In this document: positions 49,891 through 62,940 of the stretch, one piece after another
Position numbering within the stretch: the first letter of the stretch is position 1
Layout: every line of letters starts with the position of its first letter
DNA from: Perca fluviatilis
Taxonomy: Eukaryota; Chordata; Actinopteri; Perciformes; Percidae
Assembly: GCF_010015445.1 (NCBI RefSeq)
Contig: NC_053120.1
Span: 16,989,097 to 17,053,096 of the forward strand
Direction of reading: 5' to 3'
Length of the DNA: 64,000 nt
The notes under the pieces: generated by a model
What the model was told of the DNA's origin: nothing
Databases searched by the model: none
What the model saw: the letters and a program-made list of their open reading frames with translations, nothing else
Program-made: the position numbers and the translations under genes

Positions 49891-50257
49891 CCCCGCTGTT
49901 CTGTCTCATCTCTTTTTGGGGCCACACAGAATTGCCCCACAATTATGTCTGGAAATATATGCACACAATTACAGTCCAGCTTCTTTTGCTCTCTCTGATT
50001 GTCTTTCACACCCACATGCGCACACACACAGAGACACACCCACACGCACACATGAATACACTAAGCCCAGTGGTGCAGTTGTCCAATTATATTCACTCCC
50101 ACCTGGTGGACTGAGAGCAGGGGGACGACAAAGACACCAACCCCCACCTCGTATCAACACTTACCAGGCTCTCACAACGCACACACCCACACTCAGTGGA
50201 TGCCACCCTTTTGCAGAAAAGCCCAGCTGAAAGCATGATGTCATCCCTTCCTCTCAC

Positions 50258-50260
<3 letters not shown>

Positions 50261-50332
<72 letters not shown>

Positions 50333-50340
50333 CTCTCTCT
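50261..50340. repeat. (CT)n-T31-(CT)4 polypyrimidine tract
   Basis: About 42 bp of CT, then 31 consecutive T (50302-50332), then four CT units. It is a pure pyrimidine stretch of 80 bp on the transcribed gene's coding strand. Confidence 0.95.
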
Positions 50341-53300
50341 GTGCCCTCCATCCCTTCCATTTAAACTCATAAATCACAGTGAGAAGGAGACATTTTTAAT
50401 CAAAAGAGAAATAAAGATGGCTTAATAAATCCACTACCCCAACCGTAATAATGCTTGGCTCCCTGTTTGTGTACGTGTCATATCTGCATGTTTGCATGGA
50501 ATTTTGCATGTAGGCGCACACATACGTGTGTGCGAAGGCTGCATTATCCGTGCGTTATATGTGTTAGGTGTCACCTGAGCTTTGTCATAGGTGACTATAG
50601 CATATTTAGCAAGTAGATCTATACATTTTTTCATAGCACAGCTATAAAATAAGATGGTAGTGCCTTTTGTTTATTTTATTTATACGAAAAACCCAAAGTA
50701 ATTGTGTAAACATGTACTATTCATATATTTTTTGTTTGTTTGGACCTTTTAGCTCAAATGCCTCACCCAAGAGTCCATAAATAACATGTATACATTTGTA
50801 CTGTAGACACCCAGAGACATTTCTAGCAACAATAAAGATAAAGACCAAACCATCAAGCTATCACCATATGTGTGCATCCATGTTTTGTTTTGTTTTTTGC
50901 TCCAAAACGATTGCCAACAAGTATATTCTTTACTTTTTTCATAAAACATTATCCGAGTAATATATAATAATTTCTATCATTGGGCATTAACTGGCAATCG
51001 TTTTGAAAGTGGAAATCAAATCAACTATTTATAGAATTGATCCAAAATTGCAACCCAGGGTGCTTTTTAGTCATGATTACAGGAGAAAAAAGCTTAAAAC
51101 ATAACAAAGACCCAACACAACTGAAAGTTGTAAGAGTAAAAAAAATATATATATATATTTTAACTTCAAACACCTAAAGGTTGTGTTTCTGACACTGTAA
51201 CAGAGAATGATTACAATTTCTCTGTGGATATTGAAAGTGTAAGTAATTACTGACGTTATTAGATGTCTGAATACCATCTTGTAATATTATTTTTGATTTA
51301 ACAAACCTCGGCTCAAACGCTCTGCCACTTTTAACAATTCCCAGTATGACAAGTCCTATGATTTAATTGAATATTCAAATATGCTTTAAAAGCTACAAGG
51401 GAATTTTTTGCTGTTTTCTGTTGTTGTCCTTTGGGGGATGATAAAGGTGCAACACGAAGCAGTGTTTCTAATATGGAGGAAAGAGTGTTTTATTTTTGAC
51501 AGGGAGACAAGGTTATTTTTTTGCATTCTTTTCTGGGCTTTCACTTCTGCCTTACTTATTTCCGCCTCACTCTTTTCTTTTGGCCTTTCTGAGTCCTCAA
51601 CAGTAGCATTCTTGGCAAAGTACTCATAATAGTAATTGGCCAGAACTCAGTGATGGGGTGAGGGTGTTCAATTATTTATATTCCTTTGAAGCTGCCAATT
51701 GGGAAAAAGAAATGCAGCCCCTTAGTGGAGCTGTTATTTTCTTGTTCTTGTTTCCTACATCTCAGTCTCTGTCTTTCCCTCTCCATCACTCACTCCTTAT
51801 CTTTTCTAGTCAAATTACGTTTGAGCCAAACACTGTCAAGTTAATTCTGTCAAATTCAATTTTATGTGCATTCTGCTGTTGCATGTTTGGCCCCATACTT
51901 TACGTTTTACAGTTTTCCACTCAAATGAGGAGAAAACAAGTTAGTCCCTGCCTCAAGTAACCTTTTGGCACTGTCTGCATTCTGAGAGTGGTTGAATTCT
52001 CAGAGCTGTACACTTACAAATGGTAGAGGTAAACAATTTGATTTTGTGGTGCAATAAACCATCTTTCCTACTTTTTAGAATTCCCTGCATTCACTATAAA
52101 GTCTACAGTTTTCTATAATCAAAATTTAAAATTGGTGTGCTCCAGGTGTGAGCTTTGGGTGCATGTGCAGTCAAAGTGCTTCCTTGCTGACATGTTTTCC
52201 ATACAAGAGGGCTAAACAGCGTTGACAAGAAACCTCCACATTGAACTGACTTAGAATGCATTGGATGCCCATCGACTTCCAATTTGGTTCTGAAAGTTAG
52301 AACATTGTGGCAATAGTATTAGAAAATATGGCAATGTAAGTTCTTTTATTGAAATGTACCTCTAAAAGCACAGTTTTGGTCAGCACAATTGATCAAATAG
52401 CTGTCCCCCAAGCTTGCATCTACAGCTTTGGTGATACTTATATCTCTTCTTTTTTTTGCCATTATCTCTCTTTTTCAGTCTCTTTTCAGTAACATGCTCC
52501 AGTAGTTTGAGCGATGTTATATGAACTCAGTTTGACAGAACAATAGGAGTGATTGAAGTGCGTGAAAGGCGCTATCCCTCTGTGTTTTTTTTTTCTGCCA
52601 GCAGAGATGAATTCAACACACCACCAAGGTGGCTTTTAAAATTGTAATGCCTTCAATGCTTTGATGAACAAGTTCAGATCTTCAAAGGTTTTTAAAACTC
52701 CACCAAAAGAAAGATATTCCTCGATGCCGACTGTTGGTCTGATCATTTTTCATACCTTCTTCCTGGAGACATTTCCTTGTATATAGCTTTACTTGGATTT
52801 AAATTAAAAAGGGGGTATTTTTTAGTTGAGCGATTTGTGGTCTTTATTTTCTTTATTCTTGTCCTTTGTTGTGATCAGACCTATAGCACTTTTGGCAGTT
52901 GGAGGTGTCCTCTTCATTTAATGAGCCAACAAGTATCAATTGCCTCAAGTGAGTCTCTAAATAACACAAAACTCTTTCCATTCCACCTCCACTGTGTGGT
53001 CTGTTGCCATTTTGAAATCAGACACATACTTAAGCTTAATTCCCCTTCCTTCTCTCTGAGGAATTTAGCCTATTTACTTCCAATGGGCGGAATGATACTT
53101 AGTGTGTTTCACTTTTTTCTTAGCCTTCAACAATGGTTTCAATGGGACCAATTTGTGAAAATTACTAGTTTGCCACTCTTTTTAAAAATGCAGCTTCGCT
53201 GTGACAGCAATGTGGTCCGGCAAAGTTTTTCACCTCTAGGTACTCACACTCCAGAACTTATTTTATACTGGGTTCCTACATCCTGGCACAAGTCCCTCAT

Positions 53301-53610
53301 GGACTGCAAAGCCTGAGCCCTGCGATGTTGCCTGGAGTGCAGTCAACATGGATGGCAAACTGCATGATGCAATGGGGAAGGCTTTGCACAAAAACATCAC
53401 ATCTTTACTCATTGCATGTACCACTGGTCCCTGAAATCTCTGTTTTCTCAAAACAAGTGAATACATTTCCTAATGAAGTAACATAATTTAATTTCTTGGC
53501 AGTTAAAATCAATTGCTTTGAGAATTGTCTTAAAAGATGTGATACTGTTTTTAAGTTAGGCCTTTCTTTCCGCTCGTGTCATGAAAATGTCATTTCTTAC
53601 ATGATTTTTC

Positions 53611-54408
53611 GGTAACACTTTACAATAAGGGTACATTAATTAGCATTACTTAATGCATTACTAATCATTAATTAACCATTAATTACAGTTAAATAAGGTG
53701 TCTAATAAACATTTATAAACAATGTTCATGTTAACTAAGGTATTAATTGATGCATTATTTACCATTAGTTAGTTACAGTTAACTAAGGTGTCTATTTTAC
53801 CATTAGTTAATGCAGTAATAAGCCTTGACTAACTGTTAATAAACGTTAACTAAGGTGTCTATTGTACATTAGTTAATGTACTAATACGCCTAAACTGGAA
53901 ATAACAGCTAACTAAAGTGTCTAACTATCATTAACTACAATATTACTCACAAAGAGCATTAATAACTGGTTAACTATCGTTCAGTGACATTTTAGCAGCA
54001 CTATTATGCATTTATCAAGTGATAGTTAGGGCCCTATCTTGCACCCGGCGCAGCGAAGCGCAAAGCCCGACGCAAGTGTCTTTGCTAGTTTTAGACCGAC
54101 GCAGTTGTCAATTTCCCGTCCAGCACCCACGTTGTTTAAATAGCCAATGCACCTGCGTCCATCTTTGAGCCCATGGGCGTGCTGGTCTTACAGGGAGGTG
54201 TGTTCAGGTGAATTCTTGGTGTATTGCTATCTTGAGGCAGCGGGAAATGATCGTGCCATTGACCAACAAAAACCTGCTCCTAAGTCAATAGGACCAGGAC
54301 CATGTTAATACATGTTTATTAGACACCTTATTTAACTGTAACGTTAATTAATGCTTATTAATGCATTAAGTAATGCTAATTAATGTACCCTTATTGTAAA
54401 GTGTTAGG
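53611..54408. mobile_element. MITE with ~100-bp inverted repeats, interrupted by another element
   Basis: The left arm (53611-53712, starting GGTAACACTTTACAATAAGG) matches the reverse complement of the right arm (54312-54408, ending TTATTGTAAAGTGTTA) almost base for base. The interior contains four irregular repeats of TTAACTAAGGTGTCTA-type words at 53731, 53779, 53846 and 53908. A fragment of a GGGCCCTA-type element sits inside (54029-54290). I recognise the GGTAACACTTTACAATAAGG terminus as an abundant teleost repeat. There is no protein frame. Confidence 0.85.
54029..54290. mobile_element. Truncated GGGCCCTA-type element nested in a MITE
   Basis: It starts GGGCCCTATCTTGCACCCGG and follows the first 255 bp of the element at 39468 (shared words GTGTCTTTGCTAGTTTTAGA and GGGCGTGCTGGTCTTACAGG), then stops abruptly at AAGTCAATA. 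The right three quarters of the element are missing. Confidence 0.8.
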
Positions 54409-55487
54409 TTTTAGGAAGAAAAGTTGGTGATTTATATTCACCAGGCAAAAATAATCCTGCCTCTTTATTAAATTGTTGAAAGGCAAATATAATTTTAAGA
54501 CACTATTTGAGGTTACAAGATGGACAATTTTCCACTGTGTGAACTGCCTTTACAGTCTAGGTGGCACAAACTTGCTTTGAGAATTATTATATTCACAACT
54601 GCTTGGGACCCCCGCTGCCCCAAGAGCAAATCCCAATTAGCCTTTCTTCCTCATATTTTAATTGGAAAAGCCACTGTTTCATTAACCCTTAAGCTTGCAC
54701 AGCCATGGTAAAGGTTACATAGGAATGGAGCCTGACCCAAACATGCCCTGCGGAATATGGCTATAGCTGAAATTAGTTTAGACAGACATTTTGTTATCCT
54801 GACTGGCAGAACATGCTTATTTCAAGCAAACATTCAAGCAGTTTCAGAAATTCACACCTCACCAGTTTTCCCCTTCAGTGGCACTATTTTAAGTGTTCTG
54901 CTACTTTTGTTTCATAATAGGCACTACAGATTTCGAAAGGTGCTGCCAGGTTTAGCTGATACTATTTCATGGAAATGTACTGCCCTCTGACAAAATTAGT
55001 TATATGATAGATGATCTCATATTAGACACCACATTGTTGACTAAATGACTAAATTGTTAGCCCTGTTGTTCATCTTCTAATTTGGAATATGTTGATGCCA
55101 CCAAATTGTCCATCTATACTCGCAAACAATTTTCCTATCAGAAAATTGGCAACAGACTGACCGACTTTCTTTCCTCTTCTTTCTCTCGTCTGGTTCAAGT
55201 TTTTGCAGCAGTCTGCTGGTCTTTTTTGGCAGTGATTGCGTGTGACAACCTCCAGACAAGACAAAGCAAGTCTGCTTTAGAGTAAAGGCTTGGTTTCCAT
55301 AGCGATGGCCCTTGCCCAGGCAGCCTGTGAGAATTGGTCCTGATTGATGTGGCTTGGTTGTTAAGACCTGGAGGGGTGTGTGATCGTGAGTGTGTCTGTC
55401 TGTATGTTTGGTTGTTGGTGTGCTGTTTAATGCGTCCATGTGAATGCACATTTTGTTGAATCAATGTAACTGTATGTCTGTCATCCC

Positions 55488-55490
<3 letters not shown>

Positions 55491-55553
<63 letters not shown>
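55491..55553. repeat. (GT)n microsatellite
   Basis: A GT array of 63 bp. Confidence 0.97.
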
Positions 55554-55554
<1 letters not shown>

Positions 55555-55917
55555 TAAAGGCTGATAGGGTTTTAAATCAGGTCCAGGATTGACTGACAGG
55601 CAGCTCTAGCAGCTTGGCGTCCTGCACTGAGTCTTTTGGATAGCAGTTAGGCAGTTGCTGCAAGCTGGTTAAATCTCTACACCTCAGAGGTCCACATGGC
55701 TGTAGTTTAACGTCGGCAACATCTCTCTGCACGTATAGTCTGTTTGACTTGATGTTTTACCGCTGAACACCTTTTAGAAAGTTTAAAAAAAATCCATACT
55801 TAAATAAGTAGAAATTGTCTAAAGTTTAAGTTAGACTTAGTGCAACAAGAACGTTGTGAGGATTTTGGATGCTAAATTGCTCTGCATTGGTTGTTGTTTT
55901 TTCCCAAGCAGTCAGTC

Positions 55918-55941
55918 GTGTGTGTGTGTGTGTGTGTGTGT
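55918..55941. repeat. Short (GT)n tract
   Basis: A GT array of 24 bp. Confidence 0.93.
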
Positions 55942-58900
55942 CTGCCTGCTGTTTGGCTAATATGAAAATGAAGTTTAATCTCAGCCAGGATTAACTAGTA
56001 AATCCACTTTAAATTAGTAACACACAGTCGTTCATGTTGCTCCATCTACTTTGGTAACATACTAATTAAGACCAGAGTATATTTGTTAGTATACTGTATA
56101 TAGAAAGCAGAGTGGCTGTTGAGATAAAGTGGCAGGAAGTGGAATGAAGATATGTGGTAATACACTTTTAAACTCGTTGCTTGTATCAAGAGCAACTACG
56201 TACAACTACGTACAACAGTTACAAAAAAAGTAAATTTATGTTATTCTCATTGCATCCTCATCCTGACCATACCCTCTTTCCAGACTGCCACATGAGTGGC
56301 AGGAGAAATTGGAAGCAGTTGGCTTGTAGTAGTACCACTAATTGTACCAAATGTTCTTTTCAGATATTGCTGGAAAAACGGTATCTATGTGCTGTGAAAG
56401 ATACCTATTTGTAGCAAGATGGATAGTGCCCTTTTCCCAATGCTCTGCCTTTCTCTGCAAATCACTGAATGGCTGTCATTTTGTCTCCCACTTTGCTAAT
56501 TCAGCAGATAATGGCTCCTATTTATGACCCAAGAAGCTTTTCTCTATCAATTACTGTATTAGTCATAAAGCCAGTCCCCTCCCTCCTCTTACCCCCTCTA
56601 CCAAACGACAACAGAAACTAAGTGTAAATGGAGCGTTCTCATATTCACATACCCACCTCCCACACTCCACCACTTTATAATTCACAGTGCTGGTGTATTC
56701 TGTCTTATCAGGTCCAACAGAGGTAGCGGGCAGTAGCAGGTGGTAGCTGTATTAGCTAAACAAGCCTCTGTGTGCACAGTGTGAGTTTTTTTTTTTCCCC
56801 CTCCTGCTAGCTGGTCGTGTTTGCTAGGATCTTTTTTTATTCTCGGGACCTTGTGAAGATAGCCGGGCTCCCATTGCTGGTTATTTTAGCCCAGGCCATG
56901 TCCCCCTGCCAGACAGATAAAGACAGGTCTTGTGTGCTTATCTGGGCAGTGCCGCACCTCAGTCTGTCTGAGGGAAGCTTGGGGAATAGAGAGAGACTTA
57001 GGTGGAAGGGACAAATGGCCACTGCGGGTGCAATGTCCTTTCAATGTCATCTCTGGTAACATAACACACACCATTGGGTGGAGACTTTTATACAAGGTAC
57101 CTTACAGCAAAAAAAAAAAAAAAAAGTGTTCATTTTTAGAATAGGTGGCACCAGTGGGATCAATCCTCAAAAGTTCTGTGCTCTGGGTAACACTCGTATA
57201 TTCAGACAGAAAGTAGAGGAAATTCTAAAGTATATTATGGAAATCTATTAAAATAAAATTCCACATTAAATTTTACATCTTTGACTTACTATAAAATGTT
57301 GTCTAACTCTAATTTTACCCTAAAGATGCCAGATGATTAAAGGTGCTAATTGTAGCATTTTATTGTAATGGCAAGACAACAAAAAGATTGAGATAATAAT
57401 ACAAATACTGCAAATAAAGAAGGTTGCAAGCTTCAACACTACACTAATTTAATAGCATATTAATATTAGTAGTTATGTTACTGAAAGTAACTTATTTCAG
57501 GAAATCAACTAGATTGCTGTATATCACAAAGTTGCTTTACACACCTAATGTGTAGAGGGACTGGTTATAGGATAATGCTTCCAAATAGGAAGCAACAGGT
57601 TTCATTGGCAATCTAATTTTAGTTTTTAGCACCTATACCACTGAAATGGGATGAAGTGGATACCATCATCTTCTATGGGAAAGGTAGTTTTAGTTGATTG
57701 TAGCAGGGACTGACATATCATATGAATATTATATATTAATGTTTAAATATTCTGCACACTTAAACATTAAAGAGAAAAAAAAAACCATTTGATTGTCCAC
57801 AAAAGCCAGTGTGCGCCAAATTCTTGTGTCCATGATGTAGATACTGAACTCACGCAATGCATGAAACCTTATGAATAAGCTTCTTATCTCTTGATAATAT
57901 GGCATGGTCTGTGCCATCGCTCATTATTGGAAATTTCTTAAAGCACTTTAATCCCCTACACCACTCAACATGTTCTACCCTGCAGTTACGTACCAAGGTT
58001 CAAATCCCGAAAAAAGAAAGGCTCAAAGTCAACGGTAACTGGCACAGAAGCCCAGAGGCACACAGCTGAGGAAAATTGAAAAAAAAAAGGTTAATTACGC
58101 TCATCAGAGTTCAAACAATCACACACACCGCATACCTGTAGTAATTGCACTATAGTAGACATTCATGGGCCCACAGCCACAGTCCCTACCGTTTACCCGA
58201 CCTGAAGTTAAATTATGCTGATGACGTTCAAACAGTGTTAAAAGGAATTAAACTACCTGAATAGTTTAAAATAATAATAATTTTGATTTGATTTATTAGA
58301 CCGTAACAGAAATAAATGCATAACAAGATGCCATCACAGTGACATTGTACGTTTATCAGAACTGTTGAGGATAACACAAGAAAGTTACAAACTTATTTCC
58401 ATTGTGGTCCTCATTGTAGAGGATTGTAAAAATAGATGAGAGAGAGGGAGACAGAAGAGCTGAAACTGTACTTATGTAATATAATTATGTATAATTCTAT
58501 GGTTTGCAGTAATGTCATCACATCACGAAACATCACTCTTAGACACACGTCTCTGTGAAAAGTGACGGCAGATTATTCTATGACAGAAGTCTTATGTATT
58601 CAAACGTGGACTGACTTCTGTCGGCCATCGTCAAAGGTGAGTTTCCTTTATATAAAAAGGGATATCTCTCTCACACAAACTGTTACTGTCTCTACTTTAC
58701 AGGCCAGCTTCCCAGTTTCTACTGTAGCATGGCCTCTGCCTTTGTCCAGCTGTAAGTGTTGCCTCACAGCTTGGTTGGTAGCCATGTTAGACATTCTCAG
58801 CTGTGTTTTACTTAACCATCTTTTTACCATACAGAAAAATCTAGAAAGTCACAATTTAGTGAGACTTGCTAACTCATGGTTATTAAATGTTACTTTCGAC

Positions 58901-60617
58901 AAGAGCATAGATTTGGGTCTTGAAAATCAGCTTTGTTTTGCTCCCAGTGTATATGATCAGTGCACACTACACAGTGTCATACATTTCTGCTGAACAGTCA
59001 TATATGTCATATATAGTTCAAGGGAGCAGTGCGGGACACCACAGATAGTGTAGGGTATCCGTTTGCAACCATCATTTTCAAAATGCAACCAGGTAGAATG
59101 AATGAAGTAGCTTGGCAGGTATAAGTGAGCATCCTCTACTGTAGGGAGATGTTAGCATGGTGAAGCTTGATGCAGCAGAAGGGTGAAAAGTTTTTAAAAG
59201 TTAATTTTTTGATGATGACACTTTCTGTCCTGCCCTCCCCCCTCACATCATCTCCTCTAGTCCCTGGACCTCCTGTCACCTCCTCTCCTCTTCCAGCTGT
59301 CTCTTTACCATTGACCTCACCACATCCTCCTGCAGAACTCTTCCTGTCAACCCCTGCTGTGTCATTCTTTTTAATTTCAAACCATTTTCCTCTGAGCTCC
59401 CTCGCATTCTTTTAACCTTCCTGAGGTCATGTTAAAAAAAACTATATTCAGTACATCCTGATAACATCCTGAATCTGTCAGGAGTTAAATTCAGACTGAC
59501 ATGCGGGCCGGGCACATTTATTGTACATCTATCTCATCCTATGAAGAGAGGGAGAAGGGGACTGGGTGGAAATGTTGAATGGTCCAGGGCAAAACTAATC
59601 AAAGAGCGCTGGCCATCTGCACAGCCATTGCCACAGGCCTGCTCTGTGTAACTCCCTCTTCTGTCTCGACAGAGGGCACATTGTAAGGGGAGGTCAAATG
59701 CAGAGGAGCTGTGTTGTGTAGTTTCAGAATGGAAATTGAGATTGTAAAATACCAAAAGGGATCATTGTATGCACCAAACAAATAAGGTAGGCCTACTCCT
59801 TGAAGCTAGAGAAAGGCTGCAGTGCTCATATCATCCCACAACCTCCACCATATATATACTCTTGTGACATATACAGTAGTCAATGGTGATTTATTTTAGA
59901 CTTTTTGTCTTTTGATTTTCTGGGTAATCTTTTACATCTATAATGTTATTAGAATGTTGGTTTTGTTAATGATTCATGACAACAAATGCATTTTTAGAGA
60001 GTGGAGAACACCTCTTCAGCTAATGCTCCAATTTTGGACTTGTTTGGAAGATTACAAAGTTACAATTGTGCATTAAGCAACATTTAAGTTATGTGCTGCA
60101 AATTAAATTGTCTACCATGTAAATGCAAGATATGTGGATGCAGGATAAACATACTAGGAGCAGCCTCTCTTTCTGCCACGCTACATATCATTATCCAAAC
60201 CGGCCTCTCTTAAATATTGCATACATTACAAATTAGTAATACTTATTTGTAGGAGATCTTACGTGATTTGAGAGATTGAAAGACGATTGTCAGGTTGCAG
60301 AAATCTTCCTAAAGCATTATACATTCGGTTATGAAACCTCTTTTGTGTGTCAGGGAATGCGACCTCACCAGGGGCTATTTTTTTTTAACCAATGTAGAGT
60401 TAGATTTAAAAAGGGCTAAGACATTTTTTTTTAAGTCTGTAACAATCAATACAGTTTCATTTGACCATCAGAAGGCCAAGAATCAATATTTCCTACATTA
60501 AAATGATTGCCAGCAACCCAGCCCTTTACTTCTTATAAAAGTTGAAGAGTTTCATCCATGCCCTTGGGCTGGTTTATTTAACTCTGCATGTTGTCTGTCA
60601 ATGTGCAATACTCACAG

Positions 60618-60986
60618 TAGGGCTGGGCGATAGGGAGAAAATCAGATATCACGATATTGTTGACCAAATGCCTCAACATCGATATTGCAGCGATATTCTA
60701 GGGTTGACAACTGGTGCTTTAACAAAATATCTTCACACTTAGATTTTAGATAAATAATCATCAGTAATGTGGACATAATGTCTAAGTGGGAAAAAGGCAA
60801 ATAATAGAACAGCTAGAACAGTCTGGTAAGATCAGAAAAGTACATCACTTTACTGTAATGTAGCCTTTAAAACCAGTAAAAGACAACACTTATGTCATAT
60901 CACGATATTACAATATTCAAAATCTAAGACAATATCTAGTCTCATATCACAATATCAATATAATATTGATATATTGCCCAGCCCTA
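60618..60986. mobile_element. hAT-type MITE, 369 bp, with exact 8-bp target duplication
   Basis: The left end TAGGGCTGGGCGATA and right end TATTGCCCAGCCCTA are inverted repeats with one mismatch in 15. ACTCACAG flanks both sides (60610-60617 and 60987-60994). ATATCACGATATT-type motifs occur near both ends. The length, ends and 8-bp duplication fit a non-autonomous hAT element of a type common in fish. It has no protein frame. Confidence 0.92.
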
Positions 60987-61081
60987 ACTCACAGCCTGTC
61001 AGAATGATGTTTTATCATATATGACAATTTAATTCACATATGGAATTAAGTCAGCATGTTAATTCTAAAGTCTTACATGCA

Positions 61082-61145
61082 CAGTGGGGAATTACTCCTT
61101 TAATCCTGGCAGCGTAGTTAGTGCCACGCTCTACCCCTTGAGCAA
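61082..61145 (-). repeat. tRNA-like (SINE head) relic, minus strand
   Basis: On the minus strand the segment reads GGGGTAGAGCGTGGCACTAA, then CTACGCTGCCAGGATT and a weak B-box-like GGAGTAATTCCCC. This resembles the tRNA-derived head of fish SINEs. It lacks a clean acceptor stem and is not a functional tRNA gene. Confidence 0.4.
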
Positions 61146-61894
61146 TATCCTCCAAATTACTCAAGAAAAAAGAAGACAAAAAGTAGACAAAAATCAAAGC
61201 AAGATAAGGGTAGCTCTGTTCATCTGCAGTTAAGGTTGATGACTATAGTGTGAAGAAAAAGGAATCATAATTTTTAATGGAAAGCATTTTTTAATCCTCA
61301 TTTGACCATCTTTCAGCGATAATCTTGCATTCCCGGACATCTAAGCTTGTAAAATCAAGGTTAAGTGCGTCTCACACACTCGTCAGCAGGGCAGGAACAC
61401 ATTCTGGTTTTTGTTATGATGTGCATAACCACTCATCTTATACAGAGCCTCTTCCACTTGAAAAAGACCCACCTGGTTGAGGAAATTGTCAAAACTGCTT
61501 TTAAGATTAACTAGCCACCAACCACTAGTTAAACTTCACTGCTTTTACCATTGTGTGCATCGTTTGCGTCAGACATATTTGGGTTGTTAGTTGGGGATAT
61601 GATATGAACTTTGAATGCGGTGCCTCCGCTTTCCTGAAGCAGTACACTCACACTTCTTCTTTTCATTTCCCTTGTCCTACACTATTTCTTTTTGCCTCGT
61701 TCTTTCTAAAATATCCGCTCTCTATCTCTCCTTATTGATGAATGCAGATACTCTCCTTCATTTGTGTTTATCAGTGCCTGGAGACTGGTGTCGGCCCATG
61801 GTCTCTTAATTATTAATTTGACGTTATGCACTAGCTGTTTGATCATCCCCACATATCTGTATGATTCAGATTTAACGAGTTCCCCAGGAGACTG

Positions 61895-61896
<2 letters not shown>

Positions 61897-61963
<67 letters not shown>
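61897..61963. repeat. T29-(CT)n polypyrimidine tract
   Basis: 29 T (61897-61925) followed by about 38 bp of CT, extended by a few TTTC units. Confidence 0.95.
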
Positions 61964-61969
<6 letters not shown>

Positions 61970-62099
61970 CTCTATTTGGCTTGTTGTCTTGAACCTACTG
62001 CAACCAAGGCATGAGAAAAAAGCCCCAAAATTACTAACTGTAGATGGACAGTTTAACCAAAGAGTCTCCGTTCTATGAGCACATACATTGTTACTATGT

Positions 62100-62160
62100 G
62101 TGGTCCAAGTGAGAATTGAACCTCTGATTGTGGCTTTCTCAATGCTATACTCTATCCTCC
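62100..62160 (-). repeat. tRNA-like (SINE head) relic, minus strand
   Basis: The minus strand reads GGATAGAGTATAGCATTGAG, then AAAGCCACAATCAGAGG and the B-box-like GGTTCAATTCTCAC. Spacing of the A- and B-box-like parts fits a tRNA-derived SINE head. The plus-strand view shows an intron-like, non-coding context. Confidence 0.45.
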
Positions 62161-62699
62161 AGGAAAGTCAGTCTCACTTTTGAAAACGTATACAATATCA
62201 AATTAAAACAAAAACCCACTTTTACTGCCTTTTTCTTAATGCCACTTTCTCAAGGTTTCCTACTGTACTGTATCCAGACTCCTATTTCCCCTATGGAGAG
62301 ATCTTTCAGCTACTAATCATCAGCACCTTGGCACAAAATCAACATAAATTCACAGCGATGTGATTTACACACTGATTTACACAGCACTGAAATTGGGGTA
62401 CTAGATAAGGAAAGGCACAGTTATTTAATTCAACCCAATGTGGTCGGGAGGGGGTGATTCAGGATGACGACGTGGCCACGTGTTTAAAGAGGCTGCCCTG
62501 TTCAGGTTCAATGGTCAAATCCGAAGTGTCCCACAGTCAGAACAATTTATTTAATGTAGATAGATCACTATGGATATATGGCAAGCTATCGGTTTGTGTC
62601 TATCTATTCTGACTGACTGTCTAGCTATTTATTTTGTGTCTCTCCAAAGCTCAAACTGGCTGTCTCCCATTACTTATCCAAGACTTAGCTCTGTTGCAG

Positions 62700-62702
<3 letters not shown>

Positions 62703-62762
<60 letters not shown>

Positions 62763-62764
62763 GG
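62703..62764. repeat. (GT)n microsatellite
   Basis: A GT array of 58 bp ending in a run of G, 177 bp upstream of the Ig1 exon acceptor. Confidence 0.97.
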
Positions 62765-62940
62765 TATGGAGTGATAATAAGATACAGAAGGGGTTGGGGA
62801 ATGGAAAGTGTGGGATTGTGTGACATTATAGTTTTTTGAAAGGAACTAAGTTAACATCCAGTGTGTATCATGGCTTGTGCTAATGTATTTTTCTCCTTCT
62901 TTTTTTTTTTGCCCTTTCTGCCCTTACTTGTCTTCCCTAG

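Larger units (their letters stand above)
48124..62940 (+). other. ptprs: ptprs intron between signal-peptide exon and Ig1 exon (14.8 kb)
   Basis: This is a phase-1 GT-AG intron of 14,817 bp. It holds CA/GT microsatellites, a (CT)n-T31 tract at 50.3 kb, a MITE with long inverted repeats and a nested insertion at 53.6-54.4 kb, a hAT-type MITE at 60.6 kb, a T29-(CT)n tract at 61.9 kb and tRNA-like relics near 61.1 and 62.1 kb. C-rich runs lie at 48596-48617. I see no other exon with family resemblance. The open frame at 52777-53316 (179 codons) has no recognisable domain and no splice-site support. Confidence 0.8.

Noticed and set aside
49502..50230. 242-codon open frame, the longest in the window
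   Set aside because: It is carried by two CA arrays (Thr-His repeats) joined by unrelated sequence. No domain is present.
52777..53316. 179-codon open frame, the longest without simple-repeat content
   Set aside because: Hydrophobic, Phe/Leu-rich peptide from AT-rich intron sequence with no recognisable domain, no Kozak-like start and no splice-site support. It lies inside the ptprs intron. Judged a chance frame.
57994..58014. GGTTCAAATCC word resembling a pol III B box
   Set aside because: No A-box-like sequence at proper spacing and no tRNA fold around it.
58562..58993. 143-codon open frame in the ptprs intron
   Set aside because: No domain is recognisable, there are no good splice sites in frame, and composition is like the surrounding intron.
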